Positions 1 to 7,528 of a stretch of DNA of 17,174 bases are shown piece after piece. The position numbers and the translations under genes are program-made. This DNA is from an uncultured Porphyromonadaceae bacterium (lineage in GTDB: Bacteria; Bacteroidota; Bacteroidia; Bacteroidales; Muribaculaceae), in assembly GCA_900548875.1 (NCBI GenBank), contig URMA01000065.1, forward strand, positions 1 through 17,174. The letters are read 5' to 3'. The notes below the pieces were generated by a model that did no database searches, was not told the DNA's origin, and saw only the letters and a list, made by a program, of their open reading frames with translations. The stretch's first letter is position 1; each line of letters begins with the position of its first letter.

Positions 1-111
1 GGCACAAATCCCGACAGCCGTTTTCGTTGCAAGCGGACAGAATTGTTTCCGTCACCTGTCCGGCATACAAACTTCTGCCGTCAATTGGTGGCAGTTTTCG
101 CCGATTTTTGT

Positions 112-119
112 TAGTTTTG
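112..119 (+). promoter_or_regulatory. Bacteroidetes -7 promoter box upstream of the Fe-S/thyA/folA gene cluster
   Basis: TAGTTTTG is an exact match to the TAnnTTTG -7 consensus. It predicts a transcription start near 125, just before the candidate start codons at 133, 139 and 151. I see no clean TTTG -33 box at the usual 19-21 bp spacing. No comparable box lies in the short gaps downstream, so this promoter may drive all four genes up to 4447. Bases 1-111 have no gene I can assign; short frames run in from the edge but nothing is recognisable. Confidence 0.55.
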
Positions 120-132
120 CGTAGTAATCGCA

Positions 133-1569
133 ATGACAATGGCAAACAGGATGAACCGTCGGGAATGGATAAAGCGCACTTCTGCCGGAATGGCAGGAGC
201 TGTCGTCGCGCTCTCCGGGTGCAGCGTCCGTCAGCCGGAACGTCTGAAAGGCGAAGTGTCGATGCCCGAACAGTTGCCTGTACTCAAGGCTTTCGATGTG
301 CCCCGTCTCCGCGACCGTTTGCCACGACTGGGCATTTCCACCCTCTCCTTTCCCCGTATCGGGAAAAAGCTCGACGTGGAGGAAGGGAAACGCATCGTGC
401 AGTTTGCCGCCGCTCACGGCGTAAAGCTGTTCGACACGGCATGGGCCTATCGTGAAGGTGAAGGCGAGCGTATTCTCGGCGAAGCCCTGAAGGATTCCCA
501 CCGCTCTTCCTACCGTCTGTCCACCTCCATGCCCACCTGGGACATCAAAACGCTGGCGCAAGCCAAGGAAATTTTCTCCCGACAGCTCGAACTGCTCCAC
601 ACTTCCTATATCGACTTCTATTCGCTTCAGGCAATCAACAGTCTGGCGAAATTCAATACCGTCTACAAGCAGACGGGCGTTCTCGACTTTCTGCTGCGCA
701 TGCGCGAGGAAGGCGTTATCCGCCATCTGGGCATAGACCTGATTGGCGATGAAACAGCGATGGACGAACTGCTGAAAAGCGACAATATCACCCACCTGGA
801 AGCTACGGATGTCGACCACGAATCGTCGGTCGACGCACTGCTCAACGAAGACGCTTTCTGGGATTTCATGCGCATACCCTACAACGCCGAGGACAACCGA
901 AAACTTGACGGTGCCCCCCAGCGTATGATGGAGAAACTCCACCGTACGGGACTTGCCGTATTCGTAACCAACCCGACAAAGGACGGAGCCCTGCGCGCCA
1001 TGAGCGGCGACGCTACCGACATTCTTTATGAAGCCAATCCCCGACAGCCGATAGCCGGCTGGGCATTGCGCGATGCCGCAACGGCCGAGGGTGCTGACTG
1101 CGTCATCGACAGTGTACCCGACATGGCGGCACTGAAAGAGGACGTGATGGTTTTCGGCAGCCCATTGAAATTCACCGCCGCTGAAAAGGAAACATGGAGT
1201 CGCGCGATGGAAGCCTATCTGACGAACACGCTCGTCAACTGCACCTACTGCGACCGCTGTATGCCCTGCCCCTACGGCATCAACATACCCGGCATTTTCC
1301 GCATCTACAACGAAGTGCTGAAAGAAGGCATGGTGCCCGACCGCTTCGGCGACGTCTATTCGGAAACTTTTTCCACCAAAGGCCGTTATTTTATTAACCG
1401 CTACCGTGCCGCCATCCGCGACGAAGAAAGCGCGTTCCGCTGTATCCGCTGCGACCAATGCGTGCCCAAATGCCCCGAACTGATAGCCATCCCGGAACAG
1501 ATGGACCACATTGCCGCCATTGTTGAGGCAGTGAAGGATGTGGAAGTAGAAAAAATCTGCGGACATTAA
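133..1569 (+). CDS. Tat-exported lipoprotein, aldo/keto reductase-like with C-terminal 4Fe-4S clusters
   Basis: This is a 478-residue protein of the iron-sulfur aldo/keto reductase type (COG1453-like). The N-terminus has a twin-arginine motif (NRREWIK, residues 8-14), a hydrophobic stretch and a lipobox (LSGC, Cys30), so a periplasm-facing lipoprotein is predicted. An AKR-like barrel follows from about residue 60 to 340, with FDTAWAY supplying Asp101 and Tyr106. Two cysteine clusters close the protein: Cys370/373/376/379 and Cys437/440/443/447. Where relatives usually have the catalytic Lys (ATKLP-type motif) this protein has STSMP, and where they have the catalytic His (LLHA-type) it has SLQA, so NAD(P)H-dependent reduction is doubtful. 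In-frame ATGs occur at 133, 139 and 151; the start at 151 would give the most typical Tat signal and a leader of about 26 nt. The next gene follows after 13 bp with a GGAG-like ribosome site. The substrate is unknown. Confidence 0.85.
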   Translation: MTMANRMNRREWIKRTSAGMAGAVVALSGCSVRQPERLKGEVSMPEQLPVLKAFDVPRLRDRLPRLGISTLSFPRIGKKLDVEEGKRIVQFAAAHGVKLFDTAWAYREGEGERILGEALKDSHRSSYRLSTSMPTWDIKTLAQAKEIFSRQLELLHTSYIDFYSLQAINSLAKFNTVYKQTGVLDFLLRMREEGVIRHLGIDLIGDETAMDELLKSDNITHLEATDVDHESSVDALLNEDAFWDFMRIPYNAEDNRKLDGAPQRMMEKLHRTGLAVFVTNPTKDGALRAMSGDATDILYEANPRQPIAGWALRDAATAEGADCVIDSVPDMAALKEDVMVFGSPLKFTAAEKETWSRAMEAYLTNTLVNCTYCDRCMPCPYGINIPGIFRIYNEVLKEGMVPDRFGDVYSETFSTKGRYFINRYRAAIRDEESAFRCIRCDQCVPKCPELIAIPEQMDHIAAIVEAVKDVEVEKICGH

Positions 1570-1582
1570 AAATACGGAGAAG

Positions 1583-3115
1583 ATGAAGAAACTGAAAAAA
1601 ATACGCATCGCCGTTTCTCTGGCGTTTTTCCTGCTCCTGACGGCATTTTTTGCCGACATGAGCGGCTGCCTGCCCCGTCAGTTGTCGGTGCTGGAGCAGA
1701 TTCAGTTCCTACCGTCGCTGCTGTCGTTCAATTTGGGCATGGTGGGTTTCTGGCTCATTGCCTCCTTCCTGTTCGGCAGAGTGTACTGCTCCACAGTCTG
1801 CCCGATGGGCACGTTTCAGGACTTTTTCGGACGGCTCGGCAAGCAAATCCGTAAAAAGAAAAACGCCCGCTACCGCTTTTCTCCGGCTAAAAACATACTG
1901 CGCTATTCCCTGCTGACGCTGACGGCGCTCTGCCTCTGTGCCGGCGTGATGGCGTTTCCCGCACTTATCGACCCCTACAGCGCCTACGGCCGTATCGTCG
2001 TGGCATTCGTCCGCCCGCTGACGGCATGGATACACAACACTGCCGCAGCCGACAGCACGCTGCTGCTGACCGTCGACATCGTGCTGCCCGGAGCCGTGGG
2101 TGTTTCCGTAGCGGCACTGACAGCCGTTATTGTCGGCTTTCTGGCATTCCGCAACGGCCGCACGTTCTGCAACACCGTCTGCCCCGTCGGAACAACATTG
2201 AGCCTGTGCAGCCGCTCGTCGATATGGCGGATGGAAATCGACACCGACAAGTGCATCAACTGCCACCGCTGTGAATATGCCTGCAAGGCAGCCTGCATCG
2301 ACTTGAGCGATCACGTGGTCGACATGAGCCGCTGCGTGCTGTGTTTCAACTGCGTGGATGTCTGCAACGATGATGCCATTACCTATACGCCCAACCGCCG
2401 CCGTGCCGCCACACCGCTGATGCAGCGCATCAAGGAACGCACCGCTGTCGGCTCGGCCTCCCCGGCTATGGATGTGATGATAAAGGAACAGAAAAAAACC
2501 GTGCCCGACGCTTCCCGCCGACGTTTTCTCGGCTTTGTGGGAACAGCCGCCGTAACCGGTTCGCTGGCAAATGCCGCCGACGGCATCCGTCAGGCAGAAG
2601 CCGCCGCGAAAGGCCGTGTTCCGGTCAGCCGCCGTCGTGCCGTCACCCCTCCCGGAACGGAGTCGCGCGACGATTTCCTGCGCCGTTGCACCGCCTGCCT
2701 GCTCTGTGTCGGCAAGTGTCCGCAACAGGTGCTCCGTCCGGCCGTGACGGAATACGGCATTTTCCATCCGATGCAGCCGTACATGGACTTCGTGACATCC
2801 TTCTGCCGCGAAGCGTGCAACCTCTGCACTATGGTCTGCCCTACGGGAGCCTTACGGCCACTCAACATCGAAGAAAAGAAAACCACCGCCATCGGAAAGG
2901 CAAAATTCCTGCTACGGAACTGCGTCACGCAGACCGACGGCGTGAGCTGCGGCGCCTGCTCGCGCAAGTGTCCGGCGGAAGCCATCACGATGGTGGATTA
3001 CAACCATACGAAAATACCCCAAATCGACGAATCGGTCTGCACCGGCTGCGGAAAATGCGAATACGTATGCCCCGCCGCGCCCTACAAGGCCATCTACGTT
3101 GAAGGCATAGAATAG
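1583..3115 (+). CDS. Membrane polyferredoxin, NapH-NapG-like fusion
   Basis: This 510-residue protein combines two parts. Residues 1-265 resemble NapH: four hydrophobic segments (about 8-26, 46-66, 106-126 and 170-190), two CxxxCP motifs (YCSTVCP at 68-74, FCNTVCP at 195-201) and two 4Fe-4S sites (Cys224/227/230/234 and Cys251/254/257/261). Residues 310-510 resemble NapG. They start with a twin-arginine motif SRRRFLG (311-317) and a hydrophobic stretch, followed by four cysteine clusters (369-379, 408-419, 447/456/459/463 and 486-496). NapGH are known to draw electrons from the quinol pool for a periplasmic reductase. By inference, this protein passes electrons between menaquinol and the Tat-lipoprotein encoded 13 bp upstream. 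I see no nitrate reductase genes. If the internal Tat motif works, the C-terminal ferredoxin half would lie in the periplasm. Annotation pipelines would probably call it only a 4Fe-4S binding protein. Confidence 0.85.
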   Translation: MKKLKKIRIAVSLAFFLLLTAFFADMSGCLPRQLSVLEQIQFLPSLLSFNLGMVGFWLIASFLFGRVYCSTVCPMGTFQDFFGRLGKQIRKKKNARYRFSPAKNILRYSLLTLTALCLCAGVMAFPALIDPYSAYGRIVVAFVRPLTAWIHNTAAADSTLLLTVDIVLPGAVGVSVAALTAVIVGFLAFRNGRTFCNTVCPVGTTLSLCSRSSIWRMEIDTDKCINCHRCEYACKAACIDLSDHVVDMSRCVLCFNCVDVCNDDAITYTPNRRRAATPLMQRIKERTAVGSASPAMDVMIKEQKKTVPDASRRRFLGFVGTAAVTGSLANAADGIRQAEAAAKGRVPVSRRRAVTPPGTESRDDFLRRCTACLLCVGKCPQQVLRPAVTEYGIFHPMQPYMDFVTSFCREACNLCTMVCPTGALRPLNIEEKKTTAIGKAKFLLRNCVTQTDGVSCGACSRKCPAEAITMVDYNHTKIPQIDESVCTGCGKCEYVCPAAPYKAIYVEGIE

Positions 3116-3139
3116 AAAAAACAAAAAACGGACAAAAAT

Positions 3140-3934
3140 ATGAAACAGTACCTCGACTTGCTTCATCATGTCATGGAGCACGGTGTGATGAAAAGCGACC
3201 GCACGGGCACGGGCACAAAGAGCGTGTTCGGCTATCAGATGCGGTTCAGCATGGCTGACGGATTCCCGTTGCTGACCACGAAAAAGCTGCACCTGAAATC
3301 CATTATCTACGAACTGCTGTGGTTTCTGAACGGCGACACGAACGTGAGATACCTTCAGGACAACGGTGTGCGCATCTGGAACGAATGGGCGGACGAAAAC
3401 GGCGACCTCGGCCATATCTACGGCTATCAGTGGCGTTCATGGCCCGACTACAACGGCGGCCACATCGACCAAATCAAGGAAGCGGTGGAAACCATCAAGC
3501 ACAATCCCGATTCGCGCCGCATCATCGTGTCGGCATGGAACGTGGCCGACCTGCCGAACATGAACCTGCCTCCCTGCCACGCCTTTTTCCAGTTCTACGT
3601 GGCCGACGGCAAACTGAGCCTCCAGCTCTACCAGCGCAGTGCCGACATCTTCCTCGGCGTACCGTTCAACATCGCCTCCTATGCCCTCCTGCTGCAAATG
3701 ATGGCACAGGTGACGGGGCTCGAAGCCGGCGACTTTGTTCACACGCTCGGCGATGCCCACATCTACACCAACCATTTCGAACAGGTGCAGTTGCAGATGT
3801 CACGCGAACCGCGTCCGCTCCCGACGATGAAAATCAACCCCGACGTGAAGGACATTTTCTCCTTCCGCTTTGAAGACTTTACATTGGAAAACTACAACCC
3901 GCACCCGCACATCAAGGGCGTAGTGTCGGTATAA
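3140..3934 (+). CDS. thyA: Thymidylate synthase ThyA
   Basis: ThyA methylates dUMP to dTMP in the cytoplasm, using 5,10-methylene-tetrahydrofolate and releasing dihydrofolate. The protein is 264 residues, the same length as E. coli ThyA, and aligns along its whole length. Visible key residues are Arg21 in DRTGTGT, the nucleophile Cys146 in PPCHAFFQF, Arg126/127 in the SRRIIVSAWN block, Asp169 and Asn177 for dUMP binding, and His207/Tyr209. The gene starts 24 bp after the Fe-S membrane protein, in an A-rich gap with no TAnnTTTG box, and lies 15 bp before folA, so co-transcription is likely. Pairing with folA makes sense because DHFR regenerates tetrahydrofolate from the dihydrofolate made here. 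The ATG at 3140 is the only sensible start. Confidence 0.98.
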   Translation: MKQYLDLLHHVMEHGVMKSDRTGTGTKSVFGYQMRFSMADGFPLLTTKKLHLKSIIYELLWFLNGDTNVRYLQDNGVRIWNEWADENGDLGHIYGYQWRSWPDYNGGHIDQIKEAVETIKHNPDSRRIIVSAWNVADLPNMNLPPCHAFFQFYVADGKLSLQLYQRSADIFLGVPFNIASYALLLQMMAQVTGLEAGDFVHTLGDAHIYTNHFEQVQLQMSREPRPLPTMKINPDVKDIFSFRFEDFTLENYNPHPHIKGVVSV

Positions 3935-3949
3935 CATACACAGACGGAT

Positions 3950-4447
3950 ATGAAAGAAAAACTGAGTGCCATCGTTGCCGTTGCCGAAGACGGAGCCATC
4001 GGTCGCAACGGCGACCTGCTCTGCCACATGTCGGCTGACCTGAAGCATTTTAAGAACGTCACTACCGGCGGAACCGTCGTTATGGGCCGCCGCACCTACG
4101 ACTCATTGCCTAAAGGGGCGTTGCCCAACCGGCGCAACATAGTGATAACGCGCAACCCGTACTTTACCGCCAAACGGGTGGAAACGGCACATTCGCTCGC
4201 CGAAGCGCTGCAACTCACCAAAGATGACGAAAAAGTGTTTGTCATCGGCGGCGAACAGATTTACCGTGCCACGTTCGACAGCGTGTCGACCCTGTACCTC
4301 ACCCGCATCCACGCCCGTTTCCCGGATGCCGACGCGTTTTTCCCGGAAATCAATCCGTCGGAATGGCGCACAGTGAGCGAGGAATCCTTTCCTGCCGACG
4401 AAAAGAACCCCTATCCGTACACGTTTCTTACGTTGGAAAGGCTATGA
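3950..4447 (+). CDS. folA: Dihydrofolate reductase
   Basis: DHFR reduces dihydrofolate to tetrahydrofolate with NADPH and is the target of trimethoprim. The 165-residue protein opens with the usual IVAVAEDGAIG strand and Met20-loop region. It has the acidic catalytic residue Asp30 (Asp27 in E. coli), the NADPH-binding GRRTYDSLP block (46-54), VIGGEQIY (98-105) with the conserved Gly-Gly, and TRI (118-120), which includes the substrate-binding Thr. The position of the widely conserved active-site Trp22 holds Cys25 here (LLCHMSADL), and the following Pro is Ser28. The gene lies 15 bp after thyA and probably shares its transcript. It ends 33 bp from the convergent TPR gene, with no clear terminator between them. 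Confidence 0.96.
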   Translation: MKEKLSAIVAVAEDGAIGRNGDLLCHMSADLKHFKNVTTGGTVVMGRRTYDSLPKGALPNRRNIVITRNPYFTAKRVETAHSLAEALQLTKDDEKVFVIGGEQIYRATFDSVSTLYLTRIHARFPDADAFFPEINPSEWRTVSEESFPADEKNPYPYTFLTLERL

Positions 4448-4480
4448 GCCCGGAAACAGGAACACAGAAGTTGGAAACCG

Positions 4481-5275
4481 CTATTCCGTAGGTTGCGGAG
4501 TCAGTTCACCGATAATGCGCTTGAGGAACTGAGTCGGTTTTTGGGAATATGCCTGCTGCAGACAGCTACGGGCTTCGCCTGCCGTTGGAGAGTCCAGCGG
4601 CAGTTGTTTTTGTTTCACTTCGTTGTAGCGGACAATGCCAATGTTAAGCAAGGCTTCCATGTTGTCCTTGTCCAGTTCCAGAATTTGGCGGTAGGCGCTG
4701 ACACCCGGCTCTATCTCGCTGAGCAGGATATGTCCGCGCGCCTTGATGGAAAGCGTATATATATCGTCGGGATTGACGGTAAGCAGCGAATCGCTAATGG
4801 AAATCATCTTGGGCGCATTGTTGCGCGAATCGTAGTATTTGATAAGCTGCAAATTGATGCTGCGCTTGAGCCACGGCTGCTTTTCCTTGATTTTCAACAG
4901 CAGATTTTCATAAATGTCAGGTTTTCCCAGCCGGAACGCCTCCGTCTTCACATTTTCGAAAAGGTCGTTGAGAGCAATACCCTTCTGCTGCGACAGTTCG
5001 ACGAGCTGAATCTGCTTCTCCTCGTCGCCCTTCAGCCCGTAAAGAGCCAGAGCAAGGGAAATGGTGGGCAAATCAGTAGGCTGCTGCATCAGCATCAGTT
5101 CATACATGGCAAGCGCACTGTCCCATTCCTGATAGGCATAGAAGCGTTCTGCCTTTTCCTTCAGCTTGCTGAAACTCGTTTCCGCCTGCAACGGCTGACA
5201 AGTAACGGAAAAGACGGCGGCAATCAAAAAGAACTTGCCCAAAACGGAAAATAGATACTTCTGCATATTTCTCAT
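4481..5275 (-). CDS. Exported tetratricopeptide-repeat protein of unknown function
   Basis: This 264-residue protein begins with a signal peptide: a charged start, a hydrophobic core around residues 8-25 and a probable cleavage after PLQA (residue 31). Cys26 (VTC) does not fit a lipobox, so a soluble periplasmic form is more likely than a lipoprotein. The mature part is helical, with TPR-like units around residues 36-70 (YAYQEWDSALAMYELMLMQQP) and 170-225 (KARGHILLSEIEPGVSAYRQILELDKDN). A second start at Met4 (5266) is possible. The gene stands alone, divergent from the dehydrogenase gene with overlapping promoter regions and convergent with folA. TPR proteins mediate protein contacts; nothing in the sequence points to a partner or process. 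Confidence 0.85.
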   Translation of the reverse strand: MRNMQKYLFSVLGKFFLIAAVFSVTCQPLQAETSFSKLKEKAERFYAYQEWDSALAMYELMLMQQPTDLPTISLALALYGLKGDEEKQIQLVELSQQKGIALNDLFENVKTEAFRLGKPDIYENLLLKIKEKQPWLKRSINLQLIKYYDSRNNAPKMISISDSLLTVNPDDIYTLSIKARGHILLSEIEPGVSAYRQILELDKDNMEALLNIGIVRYNEVKQKQLPLDSPTAGEARSCLQQAYSQKPTQFLKRIIGELTPQPTE

Positions 5276-5283
5276 CGGTTATG

Positions 5284-5314
5284 TTTGCTCTTGCCACAAA
5301 GTTAGTTATTTTTG
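5284..5314 (+). promoter_or_regulatory. Full Bacteroidetes promoter for the short-chain dehydrogenase
   Basis: A TTTG -33 box (5284-5287) and a perfect TATTTTTG -7 box (5307-5314) are separated by exactly 19 bp, matching the Bacteroidetes housekeeping consensus. Transcription should start near 5321, giving a leader of about 55 nt before the ATG at 5377. The spacer contains the -7 box of the divergent TPR gene. Confidence 0.7.
5297..5304 (-). promoter_or_regulatory. -7 promoter box for the TPR protein gene
   Basis: On the minus strand this reads TAACTTTG, an exact TAnnTTTG match 21 bp before the ATG at 5275. No TTTG -33 partner is visible at the standard spacing. The box lies inside the spacer of the plus-strand promoter for the dehydrogenase gene. 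Confidence 0.5.
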
Positions 5315-5376
5315 TAAAAGAGAAATCCTTTGCAGGGTTAAATATTATTCAATACGGAACAATCACAAACTGAAGT

Positions 5377-6138
5377 ATGAAAGACAGAATAGTTTTCATT
5401 ACCGGAGCAACCAGCGGCATCGGCGAAGGCTGCGCCCGCAAGTTTGCCGCCATGGGGTCCGACCTGATTCTGAACGGCAGAAATACAGTAAAACTGGCTG
5501 AACTGAAAGCAGAACTGACAGCAAAGGGCGTCGACGTGCTGACACTTCCGTTCGACGTGCGCGACCGCGAAGCCATGCGTGCCGCCCTCGATTCACTGGA
5601 AGGCAAATGGAAAAATATCGACGTACTGATCAACAATGCCGGACTTGTCATCGGTCTGGACAAGGAATTTGAAGGCAACCTCGACGAATGGGATGTGGTG
5701 CTCGACACAAACGTGCGCGCCCTGCTGGCCATGACCCGCATGGTAGTGCCGGGAATGGTGGAACGAGGCCGCGGACACATCATCAACATCGGCTCGATTG
5801 CCAGCGATGCCGCCTACCCCGGAGGCAGCGTCTACTGCGCCACGAAAGCGGCTGTCAAGGCTTTGTCCGACGGACTCCGCATCGACCTTGTCGACACACC
5901 CCTGCGCGTGACGAACATCAAGCCGGGAATGGTGGAAACGAATTTCACCGTGGTGCGCTATCGCGGCGACAAGGAACGTGCCGACGATTTCTATAAAGGA
6001 ATCCATGCCCTCAACGGCGACGACGTGGCCGAAGTTGTCTATTTTGCCGCTTCCGCCCCTGCACATGTGCAGATAGCCGAAGTGCTCGTCATGCCGACGA
6101 ATCAGGCTACAGGAACGATTTCCTACAAGAAACGCTGA
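5377..6138 (+). CDS. Short-chain dehydrogenase/reductase, YdfG-like
   Basis: This is a 253-residue classical SDR with a Rossmann fold. The cofactor motif TGATSGIG lies at residues 9-16 and NNAG at 86-89, with the catalytic set Asn112, Ser140, Tyr153 and Lys157 (YCATK). Similarity runs the whole length to E. coli YdfG, including VPGMVERGRGHIINIGS, an AYPGGSVY block and the C-terminal PAHVQIAEVLVMPT. YdfG is an NADP-dependent 3-hydroxy acid dehydrogenase that acts on L-allo-threonine and L-serine and reduces malonic semialdehyde. That activity is a reasonable guess here, but SDR substrates are hard to read from sequence. The gene has its own promoter, and pyrH begins 60 bp downstream from a separate promoter, so it is probably monocistronic. 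Confidence 0.93.
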   Translation: MKDRIVFITGATSGIGEGCARKFAAMGSDLILNGRNTVKLAELKAELTAKGVDVLTLPFDVRDREAMRAALDSLEGKWKNIDVLINNAGLVIGLDKEFEGNLDEWDVVLDTNVRALLAMTRMVVPGMVERGRGHIINIGSIASDAAYPGGSVYCATKAAVKALSDGLRIDLVDTPLRVTNIKPGMVETNFTVVRYRGDKERADDFYKGIHALNGDDVAEVVYFAASAPAHVQIAEVLVMPTNQATGTISYKKR

Positions 6139-6145
6139 AGATTTG

Positions 6146-6176
6146 TTTGAGATTTAAGGGAAAGTCATTAAATTTG
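6146..6176 (+). promoter_or_regulatory. Full Bacteroidetes promoter for pyrH-frr
   Basis: A TTTG -33 box (6146-6149) and TAAATTTG -7 box (6169-6176) are spaced by 19 bp, a perfect consensus match. The promoter starts just after the dehydrogenase stop codon. It predicts a start of transcription near 6183, about 15 nt before the pyrH ATG. Confidence 0.75.
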
Positions 6177-6197
6177 TAAAAAACAAAACCAGACAGA

Positions 6198-6914
6198 ATG
6201 AGAACAAGTTACAAGCGCATATTGCTGAAACTCAGCGGCGAGTCGCTGATGGGTGAACAAGGCTACGGCATCGACCCGGTTAGAGTGGGCGATTACGCCG
6301 AACAGATTAAGGATTTGGCACAATCCGGTGTGGAAATCGCTATTGTAATCGGTGGCGGCAACATATTTCGCGGACTTGCCGGAGCGGCAAAAGGCGTTGA
6401 CCGTGTGAAAGGCGACCAGATGGGCATGCTTGCTACGGTCATCAACTCGTTGGCTCTCTGTTCGGCTCTTGAAAAAATCGGACAGCCGGCACAGGTATTC
6501 ACTGCCATCAACATGTTCCCGATTGGCGAACACTACAGCAAGTGGAAAGCCATCGACGCCATGAAGGCCGGAAAGGTAGCCATCATGTCGTGCGGCACGG
6601 GCAACCCGTTCTTTACAACCGATACAGGCTCGGCTCTGCGCGGAATCGAAGTGGAAGCCGACGTGATGCTGAAAGGCACACGCGTTGACGGCATCTACAC
6701 AGCCGACCCGGAAAAAGACCCGACAGCCGTCAAGTTTACGGAAATCACCTACGACGAAATCTACAGCCGCGGACTGAAGGTGATGGACCTTACGGCAACT
6801 GTGCTTTGCAAGGAAAACAATCTCCCGATTGTGGTGTTCAACATGGACCAGAAAGGCAACCTCCGCAAAGTGATCGACGGAGAACCCATCGGCACATTGG
6901 TATATCAGAAATAA
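6198..6914 (+). CDS. pyrH: UMP kinase PyrH
   Basis: PyrH phosphorylates UMP to UDP with ATP in the cytoplasm, an essential step of pyrimidine nucleotide synthesis; bacterial enzymes of this kind are hexameric and allosterically regulated. The 238-residue protein has the amino acid kinase-fold motifs in order: LLKLSGESLMG (9-19), IGGGNIFRG (51-59), GDQMGMLAT (72-80), TGNPFFTTDT (134-143) and GIYTADPEKDP (165-175). The length is typical for the family. It is followed after 27 bp by frr with no promoter box between. The pyrH-frr adjacency is widespread in bacteria and supports both calls. Confidence 0.98.
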   Translation: MRTSYKRILLKLSGESLMGEQGYGIDPVRVGDYAEQIKDLAQSGVEIAIVIGGGNIFRGLAGAAKGVDRVKGDQMGMLATVINSLALCSALEKIGQPAQVFTAINMFPIGEHYSKWKAIDAMKAGKVAIMSCGTGNPFFTTDTGSALRGIEVEADVMLKGTRVDGIYTADPEKDPTAVKFTEITYDEIYSRGLKVMDLTATVLCKENNLPIVVFNMDQKGNLRKVIDGEPIGTLVYQK

Positions 6915-6941
6915 ACAATAACAAATAAAAACGATACAATT

Positions 6942-7505
6942 ATGAACGACGTAAATTTCTATATTTCTCCTGCAGAAGAAAAAATGGAATTGGCGGTGGC
7001 TTATCTTGATGAAGCATTGGCACACATCCGTGCCGGTAAGGCAAACCCGAAGATTCTCGACGGCATCAAGGTTGACTACTACGGAAGCGCCGCTCCTATC
7101 AGTAATGTTGCCAACGTGTCGGTGCCTGATGCCCGCACTATCACCATTACTCCGTGGGAAAAATCCATGTTCAAGGAAATTGAAAAGGCAATCATCAACT
7201 CTGACCTCGGCATCACGCCGGAAAACAACGGCGAAGTAATCCGCCTTTCTATTCCGCCGTTGACAGAGGAACGCCGTAAAGCGCTGGTTAAACAGTCGAA
7301 AGCTGAAGCCGAACAGGCTAAGATTTCTGTACGTAATGCCCGCCGCGATGCTATCGAAGGCTTGAAGAAAGCTGTGAAGAACGACGGCATGCCGGAAGAC
7401 GCACAGAAAAATGCAGAAGAAAAGGTTCAAAAAATCCACGACAAGTACCTGAAGAAAATCGACGAGGTATTTGCTGCCAAGGAAAAGGAAATCCTTACAG
7501 TATAA
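6942..7505 (+). CDS. frr: Ribosome recycling factor
   Basis: RRF acts with EF-G after termination to split the post-termination ribosome. The 187-residue protein matches the family along its length. It has the helical opening with ALAHIRAGKANPKILD (residues 26-41), the YYGSAAPISNVANVSVPDART beta domain (47-67), PWEKSMFKEIEKAI, the IPPLTEERRK motif (103-112) and the long C-terminal helix pair rich in Glu and Lys. It is the second gene of the pyrH-frr unit. A strong intrinsic terminator begins 24 bp after the stop codon, which closes the transcript. Confidence 0.98.
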   Translation: MNDVNFYISPAEEKMELAVAYLDEALAHIRAGKANPKILDGIKVDYYGSAAPISNVANVSVPDARTITITPWEKSMFKEIEKAIINSDLGITPENNGEVIRLSIPPLTEERRKALVKQSKAEAEQAKISVRNARRDAIEGLKKAVKNDGMPEDAQKNAEEKVQKIHDKYLKKIDEVFAAKEKEILTV

Positions 7506-7528
7506 TTCCCCACCACAATATACATAAT

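Noticed and set aside
52..1659. 535-codon open frame on the minus strand
   Set aside because: It lies antisense to the Fe-S aldo/keto reductase-like gene, has no recognisable domain, is rich in His/Cys/Phe/Val as shadow frames are, and has no promoter.
1583..3115. Nitrate reductase (Nap) operon
   Set aside because: Only a NapGH-like electron-transfer protein is present; no NapA, NapB, NapC or NapD gene is in the window.
4448..4480. Terminator between folA and the convergent TPR gene
   Set aside because: The 33-bp gap has direct repeats (GGAAAC) but no inverted repeat with a T run.
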